DNA of 64,000 nucleotides, from positions 1-64,000 of the forward strand of contig JALHPU010000014.1 in the NCBI GenBank assembly GCA_022842325.1, read 5' to 3'. Below are positions 28,683 through 37,158 of this stretch, in pieces. The stretch's first letter is position 1; each line of letters opens with the position of its first letter. The notes under the pieces are model-generated. The model did no database searches, was not told where the DNA came from, and saw nothing but the letters and a program-made list of their open reading frames with translations. A program made the position numbers and the translations under genes. Origin of the DNA: Sulfuritalea sp. GTDB lineage: Bacteria; Pseudomonadota; Gammaproteobacteria; Burkholderiales; Rhodocyclaceae.

Positions 28683-28724
28683 GGAATTCTCTCCTCAAAA
28701 AGTCTTCTCGCCTCAATCCGTCAA

Positions 28725-29282
28725 TCAAGATGACGAATGATTGTAGTCATTCTCGTCGTGCCGCGGCTCGAAGCCCGCGCCACCGGGAGTCGGCTCCTTG
28801 GGGCGGGGGATCACCTGTTGCTGGAACAGCAGGTTCATGAACATCATCATCGGCTTGGGTTTGATCACCAGGGCCCGCGCCGGTTTCAGCGGATCGGCGT
28901 TGAAGTGCTGGTGCACGCAGTTGTTGTGCACGATGGCGACGTCGCCGGCGTTCCAGTCGTAGCGAATGCCGTCGTGGATCTCGTAGCCGATGCCGTCCAG
29001 GATGTAGAACGCCGCCTCGTTCACGTGCCCGTGCTTTTGTGTGCGGCCCCCCGGAGCGTATTCCTCGAGATGAATATGCAGGGTCTGGGTCATGCCGTCC
29101 ACCGGCTCGACAAAGTGCTTGCTGAACGACTGCGGGCCGTCCTGAAACTTCAGTTCCCTGCCCTTGATCACGCGCGGCAGCGAACGCAGCCGCGCGAGCT
29201 CATCCTTGAGGTTATAGGCGCCGGCGATCGCCCGCAGGAAAACTCTATCCTTCGTGCTGTTGTAATGCGATTCCTTGCCCAT
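28725..29282 (-). CDS. Small cupin protein, duplicate of 33879-34433
   Basis: A 185-residue single-domain cupin. The cupin core shows HLEEYAPGG, then QKHGHVNEAAFYILDGIGYE, giving H-x-H and a downstream Glu, and a second motif HNNCVHQHFN, so a mononuclear metal site looks complete. It is nearly the same length as, and clearly a close paralog of, the product at 33879-34433; long stretches such as RAIAGAYNLKDELARLR and WxAGDxAIVHNNCVHQHFNA are shared. Cupins of this kind are dioxygenases, isomerases or sensors; the reaction is unknown. AAGGAAG precedes the start. It is embedded between two receptor genes of the array. Confidence 0.85.
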   Translation of the reverse strand: MGKESHYNSTKDRVFLRAIAGAYNLKDELARLRSLPRVIKGRELKFQDGPQSFSKHFVEPVDGMTQTLHIHLEEYAPGGRTQKHGHVNEAAFYILDGIGYEIHDGIRYDWNAGDVAIVHNNCVHQHFNADPLKPARALVIKPKPMMMFMNLLFQQQVIPRPKEPTPGGAGFEPRHDENDYNHSSS

Positions 29283-29366
29283 ATGACTTCCTTTGTCCGC
29301 ATGCCGACCCTGACGCCGGATCCTGAGGCTGAACGCCGAGGCCCGGCGCCGCTGGGCGCCAGCCGA

Positions 29367-30464
29367 TCAATCGGCTTCCTTCTTGATCCCCTGCCCCTTG
29401 AGGAACAGCGTCGACCAGTGTTTCTCCCATTTTTCCGATTCATCGAGGACGATGGCGGGATCGATCATCTGATACTTGAACTTGTTGAGCGGGCTGTCCA
29501 CGGCGCTGCTGGCGGGCACGCGGTTGCGCTGCTTGATGAGTTCCTGGCCTTCGCGCGACAACATGAAATCGGCGAACAGCAGCGCCGCGTGCGGGTGCGG
29601 CGCGTTACGCGCGACACCGATGGCGTTGGGCCGGCCAAAGGTCGGCTCGAGGGGCTTCCAGCGCACCGGCGCGCCCTTTTGCACCAGGCGCTCGATATTG
29701 TGGTTGTAAGCCGAAACGGTCAGCGGGATCTCTCCCGACGCGACCAGTTCGGCCATCAGCGTATGACCGGTGCGCATTTGCGGCTTGGATTCGGCAAGCT
29801 TGCGGAAGAACTCCAGCCCCTTCTTCTCGCCCATGCTCTTGACCACCGCGCCGAACCAATCGACATCCCCCGCCTCGATACCGATCTTTCCCGCCCAGCG
29901 GGGATGCAGCAGATCCTCATAGGTGTTGGGCACGTCTTCCGGCTTGACCAGATTGGTGTTGTAGCCGAGGGTAAAGAAATTGAAGCGGTCGGCGACGTAC
30001 TGGCGATGGGCAGGAAACGCCGCCGCTGGGAGTTCCTTGAAAGTCGGGCTGTGGAACTCGGTGAGCAGCTTCTCGCGATACAGGATCTCCATCTCCGGGC
30101 CGTTGGTTTCGAACACGTCGGGAGTGAAGCGACCGGCCTGCGCCTCGGTAATCGAGCGTTGCACGACTTTCTCGCTGCCGGCGCGCCAGAGCGAGGTCTT
30201 GACGCCGGTTTTCTTCTCGAAGGCCTCGGTGATCGGGATCGAGTCCTTGAGGTTGAGCGAGGTATAGATCACCACCACGCCTTCCTTGCGAGCCGCTGCG
30301 AGCAGACGCTGCTCGCGGTCCGCGCCCTGGTACAGGTAGATCTCGGCGGGCTTGGCGGTGGCCTTGGCCGCATCGGCGGCGAGGATCGGGGCCGGCAGGG
30401 CCACCAGGCCGGCAAGCAGCAGACCGCAAAGCATTCGCCTGGCGTTGAACGATGAAATTGGCAT
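29367..30464 (-). CDS. FbpA-type ABC substrate-binding protein (paralog 3)
   Basis: A 365-residue paralog. Signal peptide: RRMLCGLLLAGLVALPAPILAA after MPISSFNA. The shared receptor blocks appear as YQGADREQRLLAAARKEGVV, FEKKTGVKTSLWRAGSEKVV, ETNGPEMEILYREKLLTE and EDLLHPRWAGKIGIEA. It is the most divergent of the three in this array (the KKYGIKV block reads KKTGVKT) and groups by eye with the receptor at 60399-61463, sharing MRTGHTLMAELVASGEIPLT-like and SREGQEL segments. The ATG at 30464 has AGGAG upstream; the frame is open 28 codons further. It follows the porin by 80 bases. Confidence 0.88.
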   Translation of the reverse strand: MPISSFNARRMLCGLLLAGLVALPAPILAADAAKATAKPAEIYLYQGADREQRLLAAARKEGVVVIYTSLNLKDSIPITEAFEKKTGVKTSLWRAGSEKVVQRSITEAQAGRFTPDVFETNGPEMEILYREKLLTEFHSPTFKELPAAAFPAHRQYVADRFNFFTLGYNTNLVKPEDVPNTYEDLLHPRWAGKIGIEAGDVDWFGAVVKSMGEKKGLEFFRKLAESKPQMRTGHTLMAELVASGEIPLTVSAYNHNIERLVQKGAPVRWKPLEPTFGRPNAIGVARNAPHPHAALLFADFMLSREGQELIKQRNRVPASSAVDSPLNKFKYQMIDPAIVLDESEKWEKHWSTLFLKGQGIKKEAD

Positions 30465-30544
30465 GGCTGTTTCTCCTGAAAATGGATGACGCGCGGGACT
30501 GCTGGCGACCCGGATCTGGCCCGGGTCGCCAGCAAGTGGCTCCA

Positions 30545-31810
30545 TCAAAAGCTGAAATTGACCCCGACCGCGAGCTGATTGACATCGGTGCCCGGTTCCA
30601 GGGCAGTGGTGTCATTTTCCCTGGTGTCGAACTTTGCCGATGAGCCGTTGTTGAGCCTGGAGTACAGAATAAACAGATCTGCCTCGGGCAGCGCATACGA
30701 AACGCCGAGGTTGAGCTGCTTGCCCTCCAGGCCGTTGGTGGTGCATGCGGCGCCACCGACCAGCGTGCAGGAACCCGCAGCAGAGTTCGCGTAGCTGGCC
30801 TGCGCGGTCAGCTTGCCGAACTTCTGCTGGAGGCCGAGCGAATAGCTATTTTTCTTGTAGCTCTCGAATTTGCCGGCAGCACCACCGGATTCCGACAACT
30901 TGATGGTGGCGAGGTTGAGCTCAACCCTGGTATTTCCGAACTTGTAGCCGGCCGTCGCCCGCGTCCCGGTGTCCCTGGAATGGGCGCCAGCGGTGCCGAT
31001 ATTGCTCAGGGCGGTATTCTTTGATCCGCCGAAAAAATCATTGTGGATTTCATGCGCCAGGGCCAGGTAAAGACCCTTGTTCTTGTAGCTGACGCCCGTA
31101 GACCACAGATCGGCATTCGTGGTAGCGGTCTTCACTTCGTCCGGAGAGTACTGGAGGTGCAACTGCGCTCCGCCGAACCTGGGTGACTGGTACTGGAGGC
31201 TGTTTGCCCTGCGCAAGTGAAAACTGGAAGCGGAACTGAGGCTGACGTCTTTTTTGGCAAAACCGGTTTTGGACAAGATCGAGCTGTTCGACACGAAGTT
31301 GCCGCTACTCACGCCGAGAAAACTCAGCGTATCGCCAATTTCCTTGTACACCGTGTCCATGACGCCGAGCTTGACCGTGCCGAAACCGCCCTCCAGACCT
31401 AGAAAGGAATTACGCGCCGAGAGATTGACGCCGCTGGTTTCGTGCGCAATCTTGTATTCGAGCTGCGCCATCGCGGTAAGACCGCTGCCCAAGGTTTTAT
31501 GCCCTCGAATTCCCACTCGGGAATTCGAGGTGGCAAGCGCGTTGAAGTTCGTTGGATTGACCCCTTTGGTGGCGGCAACTGTAGAGGAGCCCGCGAGCGT
31601 GGCCGCACTTACCCCGCCGGCGGTGGCGCCACTGTGGCTGACGCTGACGAACTCGGGGTAGAGCTTGCCGTAAAGCTCCCATTCCACGGTCGACAGCACC
31701 GCCTTCAGCTTGCTCTTGTCCTTGCCGGCGGCATCCTGTGCCAGAGCCAGGCCCGGCAGCGCCAGAGCCGACAACACCGCGAGCGCCAGTTTCGATTTAC
31801 TTTGCATCAT
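30545..31810 (-). CDS. Gram-negative general porin
   Basis: A 421-residue outer-membrane trimeric porin of the betaproteobacterial type. Signal peptide: KSKLALAVLSALALPGLALAQ. VEWELYGKLYPEF is the first strand, SRVGIRGHKTLGSGLTAMAQLEY the porin N-terminal signature and GLEGGFGTVKLGVMDT the loop-3 region. The protein ends in the aromatic residue required for Bam insertion (VGVNFSF). AGGAGG precedes a tandem ATGATG. It sits in the middle of the uptake array, so it probably supplies outer-membrane passage for the same ligands. Its coding sequence holds a perfect 12-bp inverted repeat at 31503-31530. Confidence 0.93.
   Translation of the reverse strand: MMQSKSKLALAVLSALALPGLALAQDAAGKDKSKLKAVLSTVEWELYGKLYPEFVSVSHSGATAGGVSAATLAGSSTVAATKGVNPTNFNALATSNSRVGIRGHKTLGSGLTAMAQLEYKIAHETSGVNLSARNSFLGLEGGFGTVKLGVMDTVYKEIGDTLSFLGVSSGNFVSNSSILSKTGFAKKDVSLSSASSFHLRRANSLQYQSPRFGGAQLHLQYSPDEVKTATTNADLWSTGVSYKNKGLYLALAHEIHNDFFGGSKNTALSNIGTAGAHSRDTGTRATAGYKFGNTRVELNLATIKLSESGGAAGKFESYKKNSYSLGLQQKFGKLTAQASYANSAAGSCTLVGGAACTTNGLEGKQLNLGVSYALPEADLFILYSRLNNGSSAKFDTRENDTTALEPGTDVNQLAVGVNFSF
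31503..31530. repeat. Perfect 12-bp inverted repeat inside the porin gene
   Basis: CCTCGAATTCCC and GGGAATTCGAGG flank a 4-base loop within the coding sequence for the N-terminal NSRVGIRG region of the porin. The mRNA would form a very stable 28-base hairpin about 280 bases after the start codon. No T-run follows. Confidence 0.6.
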
Positions 31811-32023
31811 TTTGTTCCTCCTAGGTGGATGATTGAGCGACCGGATCGCGAAATTCCCGATCGCCTTACTGCCCCGTGAAAACCATGGGTTCTACACAAC
31901 AGGAGCGCCGCCGTTCCCTGCCAGTTGGCGATCGGCACTCCGGTAAACCGCTACAAACAATTGAGTCGCCACGTCGCATCTCCTGTCGCTTGCGTCATGG
32001 TGTCGGATATCGAGTGGACGCCA

Positions 32024-33163
32024 TCAGGGCCGGGCCTCTGCGGCAACCACCCGTTTCGGCGGCAAATCCGCCAGTTCGGCCTGGTAGGCTTCCTCCATGC
32101 GCGGCTGCGTACCATGCGCGGCCAGCGCCTCGGCGAAATAGGTGCGCACGATCGGGCTTTCGTCGGCATAGTCGATCTGGTCGCCGCCCAGCCGCTTGCT
32201 GATCCAGGCCTTGGGCACTCCCTGCGCGTTGCGGATCGAGACCACTTCGTGCTTGAAGGCCAGATACCTGGCCGGCGTGGTACCGGTGTTGAAGTGCTGG
32301 TGATACCAGAGGTTCGGCGGCACGATCATGGTCCCGACTTCCCACTCGTAACGCCGTGGCTCCTCGCCCTCCTGCCACATCAGCGTGTAGCCCTCGCCGC
32401 CGAGAACGATCACATGCGCGCCGGGGCCATGGCAGTGGGCCTTCTTGTAGGTGGCCACGGGAAACTGGGAGATGTGGCTGTTCATCGAACCCTTGGCCAT
32501 GTTGAAGCGGATATGACCGCCGCCCGCGCCTCGCTCCTTGGCGCTGATCAGCGGCAGATTGACAGCGTCGGCGACAAAATTGGTCTCCAGCAGGAGGCCC
32601 TTCTGCTCGCCCTTGTTGGCAAAGTAGTCGGGCTCGCCGCCAAAGCGGTCCTTGAAGTCGTAAGGCGTGTTGAAGATAAAGCCTTCGTCTTCGTACAGGT
32701 TGATCACCGCCGGGCCGTTGGTTACCGCCACGTAGCGCGCCGGCTCCTTGCCCGAACCATTGAAATGCTGATGCCATGCATTCAGCGGAATGGCGAACAG
32801 CGCGCCGGCCTTCCATTCGAAGGTGTTGCGCTGGCCGGCATCGTTCCAGACGGTGGTCGAGCCGCGACCGTCAAGCACGTAGATCATTTCCTCGAACAAC
32901 TGGCGCTGGGGCGCCAGTTCCCCCCCGGCGGGAATCTCGCAGACGTAGCAATCGTTCGAGGTACGCGACGCTTCGTGGTTGATGTAGACGCCGCGCCCGC
33001 CGCGCCTTGGCCAGGGCTTCAGCTCGACGCTGCGCAGATTGCGCACGTAGTGGGCGCTGATGATGTCCAGCCCCTGGTGGCCGACCCAGCGGGTATACGG
33101 GGAGTCCTTCTCGGTGGCGAACTTCTTTGCCATTTCGTCTGAAACGATTGCATCCTTGGACAT
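32024..33163 (-). CDS. Bicupin protein (named EAL-activating-like in databases)
   Basis: A 379-residue two-domain cupin, homologous to the bicupins at 43640 and 47849. The N-terminal cupin (about 50-150) reads GGELAPQRQLFEEMIYVLDG and PLNAWHQHFNGS, so its H-x-H is lost. The C-terminal cupin (about 220-310) reads TYKKAHCHGPGAHVIVLGG and YHQHFNTG, keeping a full metal site (His-x-His, a third His/Glu and a late His). The last 60 residues include GGDQIDYADESP, also shared with the paralogs. Family relatives include gentisate-type ring-cleavage dioxygenases. GGAG precedes the ATG. It is followed by a 213-base gap before the porin, so a new transcript could begin there. Confidence 0.85.
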   Translation of the reverse strand: MSKDAIVSDEMAKKFATEKDSPYTRWVGHQGLDIISAHYVRNLRSVELKPWPRRGGRGVYINHEASRTSNDCYVCEIPAGGELAPQRQLFEEMIYVLDGRGSTTVWNDAGQRNTFEWKAGALFAIPLNAWHQHFNGSGKEPARYVAVTNGPAVINLYEDEGFIFNTPYDFKDRFGGEPDYFANKGEQKGLLLETNFVADAVNLPLISAKERGAGGGHIRFNMAKGSMNSHISQFPVATYKKAHCHGPGAHVIVLGGEGYTLMWQEGEEPRRYEWEVGTMIVPPNLWYHQHFNTGTTPARYLAFKHEVVSIRNAQGVPKAWISKRLGGDQIDYADESPIVRTYFAEALAAHGTQPRMEEAYQAELADLPPKRVVAAEARP

Positions 33164-33214
33164 CTGCTGCTCCTGCCAGAAATACGGTTTAAGGGTTGCG
33201 CGTTGCGCCGGGCC

Positions 33215-33826
33215 TCAGGCCGGCGCCGGGATTTTCGTCATGTACTGTTCCACCCGTTCGGCGGTCAGTTTGACTCCGGCTTGATACTCGGGCGCGTTCT
33301 CGATCTGTTCCAGATCGTTAAGCCCAAACTTCTGGTAGATCCGGTTGATCGCCGATATCAGGCGCACCGGGCGCTCCGGATCGGCATTGAAATGCTGATG
33401 GACGGTGTTCGGCGGGATGTAGATCACATCCCCGGCTTCCCACTCGTAACGCTTCACTTCGTCCTGCACTTTCCAGTGGTAGGTGTCGGTGATTTCCACG
33501 TCGCAGTCCTGATGCAAGTCGTAGCCACGCCCTTCGAGCACGTACAGGCATTCCTCCGCCAGGTGCCGGTGCTTGCCCGAGCAACTGCCGGGTGGAATGA
33601 TCTGCATGTAGGCATCCACCGTCTCCATCCGCGTGTTCATCTGCTCGTTGAGCAGATGCTTGAGCAAACCCTGCCGCGCCATCTCCCACGGCATCTCCTC
33701 GGGATGCACCACCTTCTTGCGCTTGGCGTTGCGCGCCGGTGCTGCCGCCGCATCGTCCAGTAAACCCGCGTACAGTTCCTGGTTCTCGCCGCCCTTCAAC
33801 CAAACCTTCGATTCATCCCAAGCCAT
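33215..33826 (-). CDS. Cupin-domain protein
   Basis: A 203-residue single cupin with an N-terminal extension (MAWDESKVWLKGGENQELYA). The core has PPGSCSGKHRHLAEECLYVLEG, giving H-x-H and Glu, and VIYIPPNTVHQHFNAD with the last His, so a metal centre is likely. I chose the ATG at 33826, with GGAG upstream; nine extra codons are possible. It is distinct from the 185-residue type cupins but has the same HQHFNADP end motif. It is second in a run of three cupin genes between the dehydrogenase and the porin, each with short gaps, so the three are probably coexpressed and act on the same pathway. Confidence 0.82.
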   Translation of the reverse strand: MAWDESKVWLKGGENQELYAGLLDDAAAAPARNAKRKKVVHPEEMPWEMARQGLLKHLLNEQMNTRMETVDAYMQIIPPGSCSGKHRHLAEECLYVLEGRGYDLHQDCDVEITDTYHWKVQDEVKRYEWEAGDVIYIPPNTVHQHFNADPERPVRLISAINRIYQKFGLNDLEQIENAPEYQAGVKLTAERVEQYMTKIPAPA

Positions 33827-33878
33827 GATCTTTTTCTCCTGAGTTCTCGTCACACAAATGCTTGTTAGCCATTCCCGC

Positions 33879-34433
33879 TCAGCGGGGATGGTTGTAGTCG
33901 TCCTCCAGATGCCGCGCCTCGAAACCCTCGCCGCCAGGCATTGCTTCCGCCGGACGCGGTTCCACCTGGTACTGGAACAGCATGTTCATGAACATGTACA
34001 TGGGCTTGGTCTTGATCACCAGCGCCCGTGCCGGCCGCAACGGGTCGGCGTTGAAATGCTGATGCACGCAGTTGTTGTGCACAATCGCTATGTCGCCGGC
34101 CTTCCAGTCGTAGCGGACGCCGTCATGAATTTCATACCCCTTGCCGTCGAGGATGTAGAACGCCGCCTCGTTGACATGGCCATGCTTCTGCGACTTGCCC
34201 CCCGGCCCATACTCTTCCAGGTGGAGATGAAAGGTCTGCGTGATGCCGTCCTTGGGCTCGACGTAATGCCGACTGAAGGCCTGCGGGCCGTCGTTGAATT
34301 TGATCTCGCTGCCCTTGCGCACGCGCGGCATGGCGCGCAGCCGTGCCAGTTCGTCCTTGAGGTTGTAGGCGCCGGCGATGGCGCGCACGAAGACCCGGTC
34401 TTTTTTGCTGTGATAGTGCGATTCATTGCTCAT
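33879..34433 (-). CDS. Small cupin protein, duplicate of 28725-29282
   Basis: A 184-residue single-domain cupin whose metal motifs are QKHGHVNEAAFYILDGKGYE and HNNCVHQHFN. It is a close paralog of the product at 28725-29282; by eye about three-quarters of positions are identical, including RAIAGAYNLKDELARLR. AGGAG precedes the ATG. It directly follows the HIBADH-like dehydrogenase. The retention of both copies in one array suggests dosage or slightly different substrates. The enzymatic reaction is unknown. Confidence 0.85.
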   Translation of the reverse strand: MSNESHYHSKKDRVFVRAIAGAYNLKDELARLRAMPRVRKGSEIKFNDGPQAFSRHYVEPKDGITQTFHLHLEEYGPGGKSQKHGHVNEAAFYILDGKGYEIHDGVRYDWKAGDIAIVHNNCVHQHFNADPLRPARALVIKTKPMYMFMNMLFQYQVEPRPAEAMPGGEGFEARHLEDDYNHPR

Positions 34434-34474
34434 TTGCTTCTCCTGTAATGCCTTGAAAGCGCCGCCACACTGAC

Positions 34475-35302
34475 TCAGATCCCATATTCTTCAAGTCGGT
34501 AACGTTTTGGCTTCAGCGCGCGGCAGATCTCGCGCACCACGCCGGATTGCGGCAAGGCAATGCCGCAATCCGCAGCCATCTCGGCGACGATCGCCATGTC
34601 ATCCTCAGCCCAGGCCATGGTCTGCGTGCCCCATTTGGCCAGGGCGCTGTTGGTCGCGCTGCTGATCAGCAGCGCCTGGCGCAGTGCCTCGACATCGACG
34701 CCGTAACGCTGCGCTAGCGCCAGGCCTTCGTGGTCGGCCACCAGACAGGCCCACAGGATCAGGTTGTTAACCGCCTTGGCGACCTGCGCCGTGCCGACGC
34801 CGCCGCAGTGCACGACGTCCGACGAGTACGCCGAGAGAACCGGTCTGATTTTTTCCACAACATCTCCGGGGCCGCCGACGAAAGACAGCAGCGCGCCTTG
34901 GTCGGCCGCCTCGCCGCCGCGGCAAACCGTGGAGTCGATCACATGCAGGCCACGTGGCTCGGCTTGCCGCGCCAGTTCCTGCACCGTTCTCGGTTGAATG
35001 GTGCTGAGGATCGCGATGACCGCGCCAGGCTGTGCCAAATCCAGCAGCCCGTCCGGCGCCTGCATCAACTCGCGCACTTCGCGGTCGAAGCCGACACAGA
35101 TGAGCATCGCCTGCGCCTGCGCCGCCAATTCACCAAGCTCGGCGCTCCAGGTCGCGCCGCGAGCTTCCACCTCGTCGCGCCGGGCGGCGTCGCGCTCGTT
35201 CACCAGCACCCGGAAGCCGACGCGCGCCAGGTGGCCAATGATCGGCATGCCCATCCGTCCGGCGCCGATCACGCCCACGGTTTGCATTGCGGCGTCGCTC
35301 AT
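34475..35302 (-). CDS. NAD(P)-dependent oxidoreductase, 3-hydroxyisobutyrate dehydrogenase family
   Basis: A 275-residue beta-hydroxyacid dehydrogenase. Rossmann motif: VGVIGAGRMGMPIIGHLARVGF. The substrate loop reads DSTVCRGGEAADQGALLSFVGG, and the catalytic Lys lies in GGVGTAQVAKAVNNLI. These are the three family signatures. The C-terminal domain is all helical. I chose the ATG at 35302 (MSDAAMQ); a GTG three codons earlier is possible. It follows the ThDP enzyme by 38 bases. The pair suggests a route in which a 2-oxo acid is decarboxylated or a hydroxy acid oxidised. No specific substrate can be assigned. Confidence 0.87.
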   Translation of the reverse strand: MSDAAMQTVGVIGAGRMGMPIIGHLARVGFRVLVNERDAARRDEVEARGATWSAELGELAAQAQAMLICVGFDREVRELMQAPDGLLDLAQPGAVIAILSTIQPRTVQELARQAEPRGLHVIDSTVCRGGEAADQGALLSFVGGPGDVVEKIRPVLSAYSSDVVHCGGVGTAQVAKAVNNLILWACLVADHEGLALAQRYGVDVEALRQALLISSATNSALAKWGTQTMAWAEDDMAIVAEMAADCGIALPQSGVVREICRALKPKRYRLEEYGI

Positions 35303-35340
35303 GCTTCGCACCCTGTCGGATTAGTGGTCATCCCCTCTCC

Positions 35341-37158
35341 TCACCGCTTTTGGGTAAGGGTGTCGAGCAAGGCCGGCTGGCCCGCCTTGACCCGTTCGAT
35401 GGCCCGCTTCAGGGCCGGACCGACGTCTTCGCCGCGCGTGATCGGGCCTTCGGCGTACCACCCCATGGACCGCGCCAGACTGGCGAAATCGGGCGCCGGG
35501 CCATCCAGATCCATGCCAATATGGGCGCGCTCGAGCGGCGTCTCGCGCTGCTTCGCCATACGGATCTGGTGTTCCCAGTCGTTGTAATACGCCCGGTTGT
35601 TGTACATCACGATGAGCATGGGAATCTTGTGCTTGGCGGCAACCCAGAGCGCGCCGGCGTCGAACATCAGATCGCCATCGGGCTGAATGTCCACCACCAG
35701 TCGACCGGCATCGCGATGCGCCAGCGCCACGCCGAGCGAAATCCCGATTTGCGTGGCGGTGCCCAGCGACCTGCCCGGATGCCGGTAAGGCTTGTCGAAA
35801 TCCCACAACTTGCGAGTCCAGTCATCCAGCGTTCCGGCGGTCAGTACCCAATCCTCGTCGCGAATGACCTCCCACACTTCGCTCGCCAGCCGCGGCAACG
35901 ACAGCGGGCTGGCGTTCCAGTCTTCACGCGCCGCCAGCGCCCACCGGGCACGCGCAGCGCGGTGTCTTTCGGCGTTGCGCGCAAAGCGCGCGCTGGCGCG
36001 CTCGACCGCCAGCGGGTCGCCCTCCTGCAGATCCCTGCAAAGTTGCGTCAGTGCCGGTATGGCCTGGGTGGTATCGCCCAGAATGCGCAGATCGGCTTGC
36101 ATCAGCCGCTGGTAATCCATGGCCCAGCTCGACAGTTCGATATCGCCGAAGCCGATGTCGATCCAGCGACAGTCTTCCGGTACCAGGCTGGTCATGGTCC
36201 GGGTAGTACTGACCAGTTCCGTGGTCGGCTTCTCCCAGTCGCGCACGTCGAGGCAGAGCACCAGATCGGCATCGCGGAAGATGTCTTTCACCATGCTCAG
36301 ATTGAGCGGATGACAGCCGGGAAAATTAAGTCGGCTGTTGATGTCATACACTGCCGCGCCGAGTGTTTCGGCGAGCTCGACCAGCGCATCGAAACCACGC
36401 GGGTCGCGGCCGACATATTCGGCCAGGATCACCGGTCGTTGCGCTTGCATCAGCATCACGGCCGCCTGCCGCAAAGCCGCCGGGTCGGCCGCCAGCGGCG
36501 CCGGCACGGGCATGGCGTGGATCGGCGGCAAGGCGACCTCGTGATCGAGCGGCTGCTCCTGCAGCCAGGCGTCGTAACACATGTAAATAGGGCCACGGGG
36601 CTCGGTCATCATGACGCCGTAGGCCCGGGCAAACGACTCCGGCACGCCGTCGATCACGGTCGGCTGGTAGTCCCATTTCGTGTAATCGCGAACCGCCTGC
36701 CCCTGTACGTTGGCGCTATGGGTCCAGTCGATTCTTGGCCGGCGCTTGGTTTCATCCATGGGTCCGGTGGCGCCAACGATGAAAATCGGAACACGATCGA
36801 TATAGGCGTAATAGACAGCCATGTTGGCGTGCAGCAGGCCGACCAGGTTGTGCAGGATGGCGACCATCGGCCTGCCACTTGCCTTGGCGTAGCCATGGGC
36901 AATCTGCACCGCCGTCTCTTCGTGCTGGCAAAGCATCATGCAGGGGTAATTCTGCCCATAGTTGACGATCGAGTCGTGCAGCCCCCGGTAGCTCGCCCCC
37001 GGATTCAGTGCCGCGTAGGGCAGTTGATAGCGATGCAGCAAATCGACGATGACGTCGGATGCCCAGCGCTGAGGCGCCGGCAAGACGGCAGGGGGCGCAG
37101 CAGTGGCGCCAATGGTCTCAACCGAGTCCGGGTGAGGCGCGTTGCCGTGCCAACCCAT
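35341..37158 (-). CDS. Thiamine-diphosphate-dependent enzyme (acetolactate synthase/benzoylformate decarboxylase-like)
   Basis: A 605-residue three-domain ThDP enzyme. The Pyr domain has ALNPGASYRGLHDSI and the cofactor-activating Glu in MLCQHEETAVQIAHGYAKAS (about 80). The PP domain has the Mg/ThDP motif as PDGDLMFDAGALW through to MYNNRAYYNDW (about residues 490-525). The central domain carries YVGRDPRGFDALVELAETLG. It is longer than typical benzoylformate decarboxylases and could be a 2-oxoacid decarboxylase or a carboligase. Its start at 37158 overlaps the stop codon of the ABC ATPase gene (TGATG), so translation is coupled. Gene order transporter-ThDP-dehydrogenase-cupins implies the imported compound or its product is a 2-oxo acid. 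Confidence 0.85.
   Translation of the reverse strand: MGWHGNAPHPDSVETIGATAAPPAVLPAPQRWASDVIVDLLHRYQLPYAALNPGASYRGLHDSIVNYGQNYPCMMLCQHEETAVQIAHGYAKASGRPMVAILHNLVGLLHANMAVYYAYIDRVPIFIVGATGPMDETKRRPRIDWTHSANVQGQAVRDYTKWDYQPTVIDGVPESFARAYGVMMTEPRGPIYMCYDAWLQEQPLDHEVALPPIHAMPVPAPLAADPAALRQAAVMLMQAQRPVILAEYVGRDPRGFDALVELAETLGAAVYDINSRLNFPGCHPLNLSMVKDIFRDADLVLCLDVRDWEKPTTELVSTTRTMTSLVPEDCRWIDIGFGDIELSSWAMDYQRLMQADLRILGDTTQAIPALTQLCRDLQEGDPLAVERASARFARNAERHRAARARWALAAREDWNASPLSLPRLASEVWEVIRDEDWVLTAGTLDDWTRKLWDFDKPYRHPGRSLGTATQIGISLGVALAHRDAGRLVVDIQPDGDLMFDAGALWVAAKHKIPMLIVMYNNRAYYNDWEHQIRMAKQRETPLERAHIGMDLDGPAPDFASLARSMGWYAEGPITRGEDVGPALKRAIERVKAGQPALLDTLTQKR

Noticed and set aside
28737-30455. 572-residue plus-strand frame
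   Set aside because: Antisense shadow over a cupin and a receptor gene; composition typical of reverse-frame GC-rich DNA.
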